A stretch of DNA of 57,120 bases from Nonomuraea ceibae. GTDB taxonomy: Bacteria > Actinomycetota > Actinomycetes > Streptosporangiales > Streptosporangiaceae. The notes beneath the pieces were generated by a model. It was given only the letters and a program-made list of their open reading frames with translations, did no database searches and was not told where the DNA came from. Position numbers and translations under genes: made by a program. The stretch covers positions 1-57,120 of the forward strand of contig NZ_JAHKRO010000059.1 in NCBI RefSeq assembly GCF_019396325.1. The letters are read 5' to 3'. This document shows, piece after piece, positions 48,834-56,359 of this stretch; position 1 is the first letter of the stretch, and each line of letters starts with the position of its first letter.

Positions 48834-49469
48834 ATGTCCTCGATCAGCAGGATCGCCACGATCGCGATGGCCGCCGTGGCGCTGGCCGGCGGCACCGCCC
48901 TCACGGCGCCCCCGGCCCAGGCCGCGAGCTGGAACTGCCATGCCTCGTGGAACGAGAAGAGCTTCAACCTCCCCGGCAAGCCGGACATGACCGTGTGGGC
49001 GCGCTCGTGCGTCTACAAGGACGGCAACACCCGGCGGGCCCGCATCGAGCTCAGGTGGGACCAGGCCGAACCGGTCTACGGGGAGAGCTTCGACAAGTTC
49101 GCCGTCCAGGTGCGCCTCGAACGCGACGACACGGTCATCACCTCAGGGTGGTGCGAGTTCAAGCAGACACTCAACGACAACCCCGACGGCTTCGGCTCGT
49201 GCACCTCCCGGTACGTGACCAGCAGCGCCCAGTACGGCTGGACCGGCGACGGCAAGGTCGTCTACAACATCAACAACGACGGCAACGGCGACTACACCTG
49301 GAACCTGCACGGCTCCGGGGAGGTCAAGATCGCCCCCAACGGACTGGAGGTCGGTGACGAGCCGGAGCCGGAGCCGCTGCCCGACCCCGCCGACACGCCC
49401 GACCCCGCCGACACGCCCGACCCCGCCGACACACCCGACCCCGCCGACACGTCCGAGCCCGTGCTGTGA
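48834..49469 (+). CDS. Secreted protein with Pro-Asp-Pro-Ala-Asp-Thr repeats
   Basis: 211 residues. A signal peptide (MSSISRIATIAMAAVALAGGTALTAPPAQAAS, cleavage after AQA) precedes a globular part of about 150 residues with four Cys (ASWNCHASW, ARSCVYKDG, SGWCEFKQ, GSCTSRY). The tail is four PDPADT units coded by 18-bp DNA repeats (49380-49451). An AGGAGAG lies seven bases before the ATG. No sorting signal follows, so the protein is probably free or wall-associated. Family not recognised. Confidence 0.8.
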   Translation: MSSISRIATIAMAAVALAGGTALTAPPAQAASWNCHASWNEKSFNLPGKPDMTVWARSCVYKDGNTRRARIELRWDQAEPVYGESFDKFAVQVRLERDDTVITSGWCEFKQTLNDNPDGFGSCTSRYVTSSAQYGWTGDGKVVYNINNDGNGDYTWNLHGSGEVKIAPNGLEVGDEPEPEPLPDPADTPDPADTPDPADTPDPADTSEPVL

Positions 49470-49539
49470 CGAACCCCCCCGCCCCGGGCCGGGGACCGCT
49501 AAAAGGGGCGCGGGGGATTCCATCGCCCTAGCCAGCTGT

Positions 49540-49563
49540 GGCGGCTGACCCCGTCAGGCCGCC
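49540..49563. terminator. Hairpin at the convergent secreted-protein / VOC ends
   Basis: GGCGGCTGA and TCAGGCCGCC pair (one bulged G) around CCCCG, overlapping the VOC-protein stop codon and facing the end of the rightward secreted-protein gene. Suitable for two-way termination; no T-run. Confidence 0.45.
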
Positions 49564-50324
49564 GCGCTGGTGATGACCGCGAACCGGGCGCCGTGCGGAT
49601 CGGTCAGGAAGGCCATCCGGCCCACGCCCTCGATGTCCGTCGCCGCCTCCGCCACGGTGCCGCCCAGCTCCTGACACCGGGCGACGGTCGCGTCGCAGTC
49701 GGGCACCTCGAAGTAGAGCAGCCAGTGCGGCCGGCCGCCGTCACGCAGCTCGACGAGGCCGGCCATCGCCGTGTCGGCCTGGTGGCCCTCGGCCGGCGAG
49801 GCCACCGGGTAGGTGTAGTCGCCCATCGGCATGTCCTCGAACCGCCAGCCGAACACCGTCCGGTAGAAGCCGCGCATGCCCTCGACGTCGGGCGTGTAGA
49901 GCTCCACCCAGCCGAGCGAGCCGGGGTCGGTGACCAGGTCGAGCCCGCGCAGGCCGCCCGGCTCCCACAGCGCGAACTCCGCCCCGGACGGGTCGGTGAG
50001 CTGGGCGAAGCGGCCCTGCCCGCCGATGTCGCCGGGCCCGGACCGGACCGTGCCGCCCGCCTGCTCGACGGCCTTGACGGCGGCGTCGCAGTCGGTGGTG
50101 GCGAAGTAGAGCATCCAGGCGGGGGAGTCGCCCTCGTCGGTCAGCGTGCCGATCGCGGCGACGGTCTTGCCGTCGGCCCGGCACACGCCGTACTCCATGT
50201 CGGGTCCGAACGACTCGAACCGCCAGCCGAACAGGCCGGTGTAGAAGGCGGCCGTGGCCTCGAGGGCGGGGCTGCCGTAGTCGATCCAGCACGGGGTGCC
50301 CGGCAGGAACTGGGTGGTGAGCAT
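49554..50324 (-). CDS. Two-domain VOC-family protein (glyoxalase fold)
   Basis: 256 residues in two homologous halves: TPCWIDYGSPALEATAAFYTGLFGWRFESFG and LGWVELYTPDVEGMRGFYRTVFGWRFEDMP, each ending in DPSGAEFALWEPGG or DPHGARFAVITSAAA. This is the common actinobacterial VOC family annotated as hydroxylase or glyoxalase-like. Enzymatic role unknown. MLTTQFLPGTPCW starts the domain; longer frames upstream are non-coding. It is divergent from the AlkB-like gene. Confidence 0.9.
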   Translation of the reverse strand: MLTTQFLPGTPCWIDYGSPALEATAAFYTGLFGWRFESFGPDMEYGVCRADGKTVAAIGTLTDEGDSPAWMLYFATTDCDAAVKAVEQAGGTVRSGPGDIGGQGRFAQLTDPSGAEFALWEPGGLRGLDLVTDPGSLGWVELYTPDVEGMRGFYRTVFGWRFEDMPMGDYTYPVASPAEGHQADTAMAGLVELRDGGRPHWLLYFEVPDCDATVARCQELGGTVAEAATDIEGVGRMAFLTDPHGARFAVITSAAA

Positions 50325-50452
50325 GACGTGCTCCTTCACGCGGTGTGCATGGATGGCCCCGTCTCCACGGCGACGCCGAATCCGAGCCTCGCACGCCCCG
50401 GCCCGCGATGCCGGGCACGACACGCAGTCGAATCTTTGTTTGAACAATAACG

Positions 50453-50458
50453 TACACT
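50453..50458 (+). promoter_or_regulatory. -10 box TACACT for the AlkB-like gene
   Basis: TACACT ends seven bases before the ATG at 50466, implying a leaderless transcript. An imperfect palindrome TTGTT-TG-AACAA (50436-50447) just upstream may be an operator in the divergent gap. Confidence 0.5.
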
Positions 50459-50465
50459 CGACGCC

Positions 50466-51086
50466 ATGAGCGCGGTATTCCAGGCATCTCTGCTCGGCAT
50501 GGACGAGGAGCTCGGGCTCGGCCCGCTCGGCTCGACGGTCCGCCGCACCGATCTCGGCCGCGGCGCGTGGCTCGACGTGCGTCCCGGCTGGCTGTCGGGG
50601 GCCGACCTGCTGTTCGAGCGGCTGGCCGAGCGGGTGCCGTGGCGGGCCGAGCGGCGCCGGATGTACGACCGGGTGGTCGACGTGCCCCGGCTGCTGAAGT
50701 TCTACGAGGAGGGCGAGACGCTGCCCGACCCGGTGCTCGCCGACGCCATGCGGGCGCTCGACGAGCACTACGCGGCCGACCCGTTCCGCACCGCCGGCCT
50801 GTGCTTCTACCGCGACGGGCGCGACAGCGTGGCCTGGCACGGCGACACGATCGGCCGGGGCGCGACCGAGGACACGATGGTGGCGATCCTCTCGGTCGGC
50901 AGCCCGCGGCCGCTGATGCTGCGCCCGCGCGGCGGCGGCCCCTCCCTGCGCTATGACCTCGGCCACGGCGACCTCGTCGTGATGGGCGGCAGCTGCCAGC
51001 GCACCTGGGAGCACGCCGTGCCCAAGACCGCCCGCGCGACCGGGCCGCGGATCAGCGTCCAGTTCCGCCCGCGCGGCGTCCGCTGA
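50466..51086 (+). CDS. AlkB-like Fe(II)/2OG dioxygenase
   Basis: 206 residues with the AlkB signature: FYRDGRDSVAWHGDTIGRG (His-x-Asp), LMLRPRGGGPSLRYDLGHGDLVVMGGSCQRTWEHAVPK (distal His) and PRISVQFR (2OG Arg). It resembles actinobacterial AlkB homologues that repair N-alkylated bases in DNA or RNA. Unlike the oxygenase in the polyketide cluster, the metal triad is intact. Likely leaderless. Confidence 0.92.
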   Translation: MSAVFQASLLGMDEELGLGPLGSTVRRTDLGRGAWLDVRPGWLSGADLLFERLAERVPWRAERRRMYDRVVDVPRLLKFYEEGETLPDPVLADAMRALDEHYAADPFRTAGLCFYRDGRDSVAWHGDTIGRGATEDTMVAILSVGSPRPLMLRPRGGGPSLRYDLGHGDLVVMGGSCQRTWEHAVPKTARATGPRISVQFRPRGVR

Positions 51087-51181
51087 CGGCCTGTCCGACC
51101 GGCCTGCGGTGGCCCGGCCTGTGCCGGGGCGTCCGCTGACCGGCCGGCTGGCTGCGCCGAGCGGCCGTTGACCGACCGGGG

Positions 51182-52294
51182 CTAACGGTGGCCGAGTTTG
51201 AGCCGGGCGACCCGGCCCTGCTCCCCGGCGGCCCAGCACGACAGGTCGCGGGTGCACGACACCGTGTCGTACGAGCCGGTGTCGAACGTCCGCCACGTCC
51301 GCCCGCCGGTGTAGGTGATGTCGCTGCCGGTGGGCCCGACCGCGACGGCCGCGAACGGCAGGTGGGGCAGCCACGTCACCCCCGACCTGTAGGCGGGCGG
51401 CGGCGTCGAGGCGGTCCGCCAGGTGCGCCCGCCGTCCCGCGTCACCGCGCCCGCGCTGGGTGAGGGCTCGCCCGGACGGTAGTCGCCGCCCACCGCGAGC
51501 CCGTGGCGGGGGTCGCGGAAGGCCAGCGCGAACACGCCGCGCGCCGGGTCGCCCGCCGGGATCGGCGTGTCCGCCACGGTCCAGGTGCGGCCCCGGTCGC
51601 GCGAGTGGAAGACGCGCGCCCGCTCGGCCCCGCCGGCGGCCAGCCACACGTCCCGGCCGCCGGCCGTCACCAGGCACTGCCCGCTCGCCGCGAACCCCGC
51701 CTCGCCCGGCAGCGCCGGCGGCATCCCGTCGGCGGGCAGCACCTGCCAGCTCCGCCCGCCGTCCTCGGTCGCCAGGATGCGGAACCGGCCGTCGACCGGG
51801 TCGCTCATCGCCAGCCCGCGCCGCCGGTCGAAGAACGCCACGCAGTCGTAGAACGCCTGCGGTTCGTCGTTCCTGAACGTCTCGGTCCAGGTACGGCCGC
51901 CGTCCTCGGTCCGGTAGATCCGCGAGTCGGCGCCCGCGCCGATCGACAGCACCACGGCCCGGTGCGCGTCGAACGCCTCCACGTCCCGGAACTGCAGCGT
52001 GCCGGTGCCGGGCGGTGACACGTTCTCCCAGCTCCGGCCGCCGTTGACGGTGCGCAGCACGGTGCCTTCCGAGCCGGAGGCCCACACCACGTCCCGGCTC
52101 ACCGGCGCGAGGCCGCGCAGCCGCGCGGTCACGCCGGTCTCCTTCAGCTCCCAGCCCGGCAGCTCCCAGCCCTGCGCTTCCCCGCCCGGAGCTTCCCCAC
52201 CTGCCGACGGGACCACGGCGTGGACGGGCGCGGGCGCGGCGGCGAGCACGCAGGCGGCGGCCGACAGGGCGCTGATCGCGAAACGAAGCCTCAT
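51182..52294 (-). CDS. Secreted Ycf48/BNR-type beta-propeller protein
   Basis: 370 residues. A signal peptide (MRLRFAISALSAAACVLAAAPAPVHA) is followed by repeats of the type TVNGGRSWENVSPP, RTEDGGRTWTETF, ATEDGGRSWQVLP, SRDRGRTWTVAD and TRDGGRTWRTAS, as in Ycf48/HCF136-like propellers and BNR proteins. The heterotrophic bacterial members are secreted or lipoprotein-like with unknown role. The start was moved to MRLRF, directly at the signal peptide. Confidence 0.85.
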   Translation of the reverse strand: MRLRFAISALSAAACVLAAAPAPVHAVVPSAGGEAPGGEAQGWELPGWELKETGVTARLRGLAPVSRDVVWASGSEGTVLRTVNGGRSWENVSPPGTGTLQFRDVEAFDAHRAVVLSIGAGADSRIYRTEDGGRTWTETFRNDEPQAFYDCVAFFDRRRGLAMSDPVDGRFRILATEDGGRSWQVLPADGMPPALPGEAGFAASGQCLVTAGGRDVWLAAGGAERARVFHSRDRGRTWTVADTPIPAGDPARGVFALAFRDPRHGLAVGGDYRPGEPSPSAGAVTRDGGRTWRTASTPPPAYRSGVTWLPHLPFAAVAVGPTGSDITYTGGRTWRTFDTGSYDTVSCTRDLSCWAAGEQGRVARLKLGHR

Positions 52295-52420
52295 GCCGCG
52301 CAAACTAACCCAAAGGATCACAGCCGTCCATGCCCCGAGTCAGAAAGAACACGCGCCCCGCCCGCCTCGGCGGTGACGCCGCCGCCATCATCGGACCCGC
52401 CCACCGACGGCGGCCCCGGT

Positions 52421-52490
52421 GCAGCCTGGCGCGGCCCGGTGTGGCCCGGTGCGGCCCGGTGCAGCCTGGGTCGGCCCGGTGTGGCTGGTC
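52421..52490. repeat. Seven imperfect 10-bp tandem repeats
   Basis: Units such as GCGGCCCGGT, GTGGCCCGGT and GCAGCCTGGG follow each other in strict 10-base register from 52421 to 52490, ending at the stop codon of the CYTH-like gene. They fill much of the 194-base gap between the divergent-facing propeller gene start and this gene end. Confidence 0.8.
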
Positions 52491-53232
52491 AGGCGACGGA
52501 CGCCACCAGGTGGCGCAGGACGCGGCGGGTCTTCGACTCCTCACCCGAGCTGATCTCGACGCCGTGGCCCCGGACCAGCTCCTCCAGCGACGCCTGCGCG
52601 GCGACGGCGCTCTCCGGGGAGACGCGCAGCGACAGCTCCAGGAAGTCGAGCTCGTCGCCGACCACCCACCGCTCGGCCAGCGCGGTGAGCTTGCGGCCGG
52701 ACGCGTCGAGCTCCAGCGGCCCCCAGCGGGTAGCCTCGACCGGTGGCAGCAGCCGCAGGGTGCGCAGGTTGACGTGCAGGCCCGCGCACGTCCTGAGGAA
52801 GCGTTCCTGCTTGTCGGTGAACAGCCCCTTGATCGACCGGTTGCCCGTGTAGACGGCCTCGATTCGTTCCGGCGACCGGCGCGCGGTGCACGAGGCGGTG
52901 AGCACCTTGCGCGGCCCGGACCAGTCGGCCTCCAGCTTGAACTCCCATCCGTCGCCGTCGGTCGCGCCGAGCCAGTAGTCGTTGAGCTGCGAGCGCCGGC
53001 AGGGGCGCAGCTTGATGGTGGAGTCGCTCTTGCGGTTGCCGGTGTCGCGCACCCGCAGCACCACGCCGGCGTCGAGCAGCGGGGTGCCGGGGGCGAGCCC
53101 GTCGGCGGTGTCCTCGCAGAAGTAGATCTTCAGATCCTGCCCGTCGTCCGGCTCCAGCCCGAACGCGCGCATGGCCGCCCGGACCCGGGGGCCGTCAACC
53201 GTTAACTTGATCTCCACTGTGTTGGGTCGCAT
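52489..53232 (-). CDS. CYTH-like protein
   Basis: 247 residues beginning MRPNTVEIKLTVDGPRVRAAMRAFGLEPDD, with a basic/acidic pattern (LRVRDTGNRKSDSTIKLRPC, WEFKLEADWSGPRKVLTASC) of triphosphate-tunnel CYTH proteins, although the N-terminal ExExK motif is reduced to VEIK. The substrate may be a triphosphate or adenylate; uncertain. The first gene after the tRNA cluster, same strand. Confidence 0.65.
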   Translation of the reverse strand: MRPNTVEIKLTVDGPRVRAAMRAFGLEPDDGQDLKIYFCEDTADGLAPGTPLLDAGVVLRVRDTGNRKSDSTIKLRPCRRSQLNDYWLGATDGDGWEFKLEADWSGPRKVLTASCTARRSPERIEAVYTGNRSIKGLFTDKQERFLRTCAGLHVNLRTLRLLPPVEATRWGPLELDASGRKLTALAERWVVGDELDFLELSLRVSPESAVAAQASLEELVRGHGVEISSGEESKTRRVLRHLVASVA

Positions 53233-53366
53233 GCATGCAACAATCCCCCTCCACCGCGCGCTGACACCGCCGTGCGCCTCACTGAGAGGTCCGAAACATC
53301 GGAGGTCTGGTCGCTCGCGGCGACGATCCCGCTCCCGGGAGCCCGCATGACCGGGCTTGAAGATGG

Positions 53367-53441
53367 TGGTGGACGATACTGGGATTGAACCAGTGACCTC
53401 TTCCGTGTCAGGGAAGCGCTCTCCCGCTGAGCTAATCGTCC
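53367..53441 (-). tRNA. tRNA-Val (GAC)
   Basis: On the minus strand GGACGAT/ATCGTCC forms the acceptor stem, the anticodon loop CTGACAC has GAC, the T loop is TTCAATC, and discriminator A plus CCA are encoded. Normal class I cloverleaf. Confidence 0.97.
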
Positions 53442-53442
53442 T

Positions 53443-53516
53443 TGGAGGTGGAGACGGGATTTGAACCCGTGTGGACGGCTTTGCAGGCCGCTGCCTCGCC
53501 TCTCGGCCACTCCACC
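53443..53516 (-). tRNA. tRNA-Cys (GCA)
   Basis: Minus strand: acceptor GGTGGAG/CTCCACC, anticodon loop CTGCAAA (GCA), discriminator T and encoded CCA. Only one base separates it from tRNA-Val. Confidence 0.97.
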
Positions 53517-53533
53517 AGGAGAGTAGAACTCCG

Positions 53534-53605
53534 AGCGGAAGACGGGATTCGAACCCGCGACCCTCACCTTGGCAAGGTGATGCTCTACCACTGAGCCACT
53601 TCCGC
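53534..53605 (-). tRNA. tRNA-Gly (GCC)
   Basis: Minus strand: acceptor GCGGAAG/CTTCCGC, anticodon loop TTGCCAA (GCC), T loop TTCGAAT, discriminator T; CCA is not encoded. With Cys and Val it forms the Gly-Cys-Val cluster frequent in actinobacteria. Confidence 0.97.
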
Positions 53606-53651
53606 GTTGCCCGGCCAACTCTAGCGGGTTTTCCGAGCGGATGCTCACCCG

Positions 53652-54290
53652 TCAGCTCTTGCGGAGCTGACGGGCGACGCTGCGCTCGGTCGCCGGCAGG
53701 CTGAGGAAGATCTCCAGGATGCGCGTGAGGCGGTGGACCTCGGTGCGGTGGAACGCCGGGCCCTCGGAGCGGGCCAGCATCAGCGTCAGGGCCAGCGGCG
53801 GCAGCGGCGCGTGGATGAGGTGCGGGCCGCCGTCGAGCGTGACCGCCGTGGGACGGACCGGGATGAGCTCCGGGAGCGTGATCTCCTGCGGGGCGCGCCA
53901 GCTCGCGTAGACGACGCCGCGCTCGGTGGCCGTCGCCGCCCAGTCGGCGCTGAACAGCACCGGCAGCGAGTCGACGAGCGTGGTCAGCGCCCGGTCGCCC
54001 GCCGTGGTGATGTACTTCAGGATCTCCAGCTCGGGATAGGTGCCCGGGGCCTCGCGGGTGGTCCAGACGCCCTCGACCGTCACGTCCGCGACCGACTCCA
54101 GGCTCTCGCGGAGCTCCGGCTTGGAGATGTCCTCAGGACAGAAGAGCGTCAGATCGTCGACGGCCATGCCCGCGCCCCTGTCGAGAACCGTCACCTGGGT
54201 GATGTCCGCCCCCGCGGAGCCCAGGACCGTGGTGATCTGCGCGAGCGAACCCGGCTTGTCGGGCAGCGCCAGGCGGACTCGAAGAAGCAT
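53652..54290 (-). CDS. ACT-domain protein
   Basis: 212 residues. The N-terminal ACT domain MLLRVRLALPDKPGSLAQITTVLGSAGADITQVTVLD is followed by a C-terminal part of about 130 residues (PELEILKYITTAGDRALTTLVDSLPVLFSADWAATA...RTEVHRLTRILEIFLSLP) typical of an actinobacterial amino-acid-binding regulatory protein conserved next to tRNA genes. GGGAG lies six bases before the ATG. Ligand and target unknown. Confidence 0.88.
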   Translation of the reverse strand: MLLRVRLALPDKPGSLAQITTVLGSAGADITQVTVLDRGAGMAVDDLTLFCPEDISKPELRESLESVADVTVEGVWTTREAPGTYPELEILKYITTAGDRALTTLVDSLPVLFSADWAATATERGVVYASWRAPQEITLPELIPVRPTAVTLDGGPHLIHAPLPPLALTLMLARSEGPAFHRTEVHRLTRILEIFLSLPATERSVARQLRKS

Positions 54291-54372
54291 CCATCACTCC
54301 CCACGCGAGATGCCGTGTCACAGACTATCCGCGAATACCGCTCCCGGCCCGACCTGCGCTACAACTGACGGG

Positions 54373-55482
54373 ATGAAGATTGGGCCCATCGGGGTGTGGC
54401 CGCCCGTCGTGCTGGCGCCGATGGCGGGCATCACCAACGCGCCGTTCCGGGTGCTCTGCCGCGAGCAGGGCGCCGGGCTGTTCGTGTGCGAGATGATCAC
54501 GACGCGGGCGCTGGTCGAGCGCAACCCCAAGACGCTGCGCATGATCAGGTTCGCGGAGTCGGAGAAGCCCAGGAGCATCCAGCTGTACGGGGTCGACCCG
54601 GCGATCGTCGGCCGGGCGGTCCGGATGATCGCCGAAGAGGACCTGGCCGACCACGTCGACCTCAACTTCGGCTGCCCGGTGCCCAAGGTGACCAGGCGCG
54701 GCGGCGGCTCCGCCCTGCCGTACAAGCGCAACCTGCTGCGGCGCATCCTGCGCGAGGCCGTCGCCGGCGCGGGCGCGCTGCCCGTCACGATGAAGATGCG
54801 CAAGGGCATCGACGACGACCACCTCACCTACCTCGACGCCGGCCGCATCGCCGTCGAGGAGGGCGTCGCCGCCATCGCCCTGCACGCCCGCACCGCCCGC
54901 CAGCACTACGGCGGCGTCGCCGACTGGGACGCCATCGCCCGCCTCAAGGAGGCCGTGCCCGAGATCCCCGTGCTCGGCAACGGCGACATCTGGTGCGCCG
55001 ACGACGCCCTGCGCATGGTCGCCCGCACCGGCTGCGACGGCGTCGTCGTCGGCCGCGGCTGCCTGGGACGGCCGTGGCTGTTCAAGGACCTGGAGAACGC
55101 CTTCCGCGGCAGCGCCGAACGCACCCGGCCCACCCTCGGCGAGGTGGCCGCCGTGATGGCCCGTCACGCCGAAGGGCTCACCACCTGCTTCGACATCGAG
55201 CGCTACGCGATCGCCGACTTCCGCAAGCATGTCGGCTGGTATCTCAAGGGCTTCACCGTCGGCGCCGAGCTGCGCCGCGAGCTCGCCACCGCCGAGTCGC
55301 TCGACGGGCTGCGCGCGAGCCTCGCCAAGCTCGACCACGACCAGCCGTGGCCGCCCAACACCGACACCCCGCGCGGCAAGTCCGGCGAACGCACCAAGGT
55401 CCAGCTGCCCGACGGCTGGCTCGACGACCCCTGGGACACCGTCGTCCCCGAGGACGCCGAGACCGACCACTCCGGAGGCTGA
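54373..55482 (+). CDS. dusB: tRNA-dihydrouridine synthase (DusB-like)
   Basis: 369 residues. FMN TIM barrel: PPVVLAPMAGITNAPFRVLCREQGAGLFVCEMI, catalytic Cys in DLNFGCPVPKVTRRGGGSAL and RTGCDGVVVGRGCLGRPWLF. It reduces uridine in tRNA D-loops. The start MKIGPIGVWPP is the domain beginning; TACAAC seven bases before suggests a leaderless mRNA, and longer frames upstream run over the antisense ACT gene and were discarded. Confidence 0.95.
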   Translation: MKIGPIGVWPPVVLAPMAGITNAPFRVLCREQGAGLFVCEMITTRALVERNPKTLRMIRFAESEKPRSIQLYGVDPAIVGRAVRMIAEEDLADHVDLNFGCPVPKVTRRGGGSALPYKRNLLRRILREAVAGAGALPVTMKMRKGIDDDHLTYLDAGRIAVEEGVAAIALHARTARQHYGGVADWDAIARLKEAVPEIPVLGNGDIWCADDALRMVARTGCDGVVVGRGCLGRPWLFKDLENAFRGSAERTRPTLGEVAAVMARHAEGLTTCFDIERYAIADFRKHVGWYLKGFTVGAELRRELATAESLDGLRASLAKLDHDQPWPPNTDTPRGKSGERTKVQLPDGWLDDPWDTVVPEDAETDHSGG

Positions 55483-55535
55483 CCCCGGCCCCCGGCCGGC
55501 CCGGCTCTGACTGGCCCGGCTCCGACTGGCCCCCG

Positions 55536-56324
55536 CTAGTGCGGGCCTGCGGGCGCGCCCGCCTCGGTGCCGCACGGGCCGCCGCCCGTGGCCGCCTCCA
55601 GCGTGACCGGCTCGCCCGACATGGTGAGCGTCGGGTAGTAGGCGGCGATCCGCTCCGCGGAACGGCCGACGTAATGGCAGATGAAGCTGCGGCGGAACCG
55701 GTCGGCCGTGCTGTTCGGCTCCGAGCCGTGCACCAGGCTGCCGTTGAAGAACAGCACGTCACCCGGCTCCATGTCGACCGGCACGCGCTCCAGGCCGGGG
55801 GGCGGCGGCACGTACTCCCTGGTGAAGGAGACGTCGTGGTCCGCCTCCTCCGGGCAGAACAGGTCCATCAGGTGCGTGCCCGGCACCACCTCCAGGCCGC
55901 CGTTCGCGCGGTCCACCCGGTCCAGCGCCACCCACGCCGCCACGCACGTGCCCGGCTCGACCCGCAGATAGAAGTTGTCCTGGTGCAGCGCCTGGCCCCG
56001 GGCGCCCGGCGGCTTGAAGTAGAACATGCTCTGGGCTGCTATCGGCTCCTCGCCCAGCAGGTCCGCCAGGATCGCGCCGATGCGCGCGTCCAGCAGGTAG
56101 CGCAGCGCCACGTCGTTCACCTGGTGCGGGTGCATCACGCGGGGATAGTCGCGCAGGATGTCGTACGGGCCGCCGGGCTCCTGCGGCGTCGGCGTGAAAT
56201 GCCCGGGAATGGGGCCCGCGGCGTGCAGCGCCATGAACTCGTCACGCAGCTCCGCCACCTCCTCCGGAGCCAGCAGCGCGGGGACGATGACGAAGCCCCG
56301 GTCGTGGAAGTCGTTGAGGTTCAT
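55536..56324 (-). CDS. Phytanoyl-CoA dioxygenase (PhyH) family oxygenase
   Basis: 262 residues. Fe/2OG signature: LHQDNFYLRVEPGTCVAAWVALDRVDRANGGLEVVPGTH (intact His-x-Asp), distal His in FFNGSLVHGSEPN and Arg in FRRSFICHYV. MNLNDFHDRGFVIVPALLAPEEV starts the domain; TAGCGT (56337-56332) ends seven bases before that ATG (leaderless), while the GTG nine bases earlier overlaps the -10. Substrate unknown. It is divergent from an AraC-type regulator, a frequent pairing that suggests control of this gene. Confidence 0.92.
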   Translation of the reverse strand: MNLNDFHDRGFVIVPALLAPEEVAELRDEFMALHAAGPIPGHFTPTPQEPGGPYDILRDYPRVMHPHQVNDVALRYLLDARIGAILADLLGEEPIAAQSMFYFKPPGARGQALHQDNFYLRVEPGTCVAAWVALDRVDRANGGLEVVPGTHLMDLFCPEEADHDVSFTREYVPPPPGLERVPVDMEPGDVLFFNGSLVHGSEPNSTADRFRRSFICHYVGRSAERIAAYYPTLTMSGEPVTLEAATGGGPCGTEAGAPAGPH

Positions 56325-56359
56325 GCCGTTCACGCTAGGCGGCGGGGGCGTGCGAGGGT

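Noticed and set aside
49554..52085. Very long minus-strand frame that would fuse a large N-terminal part to the VOC protein
   Set aside because: The upstream part overlaps the AlkB-like and propeller genes in other frames and is Arg/Gly noise; the VOC domain has its own ATG at 50324.
54040..54372. N-terminal extension of the dihydrouridine synthase
   Set aside because: It is antisense to the ACT-domain gene and lacks homology; the family starts at MKIGPIG with a -10 seven bases before.
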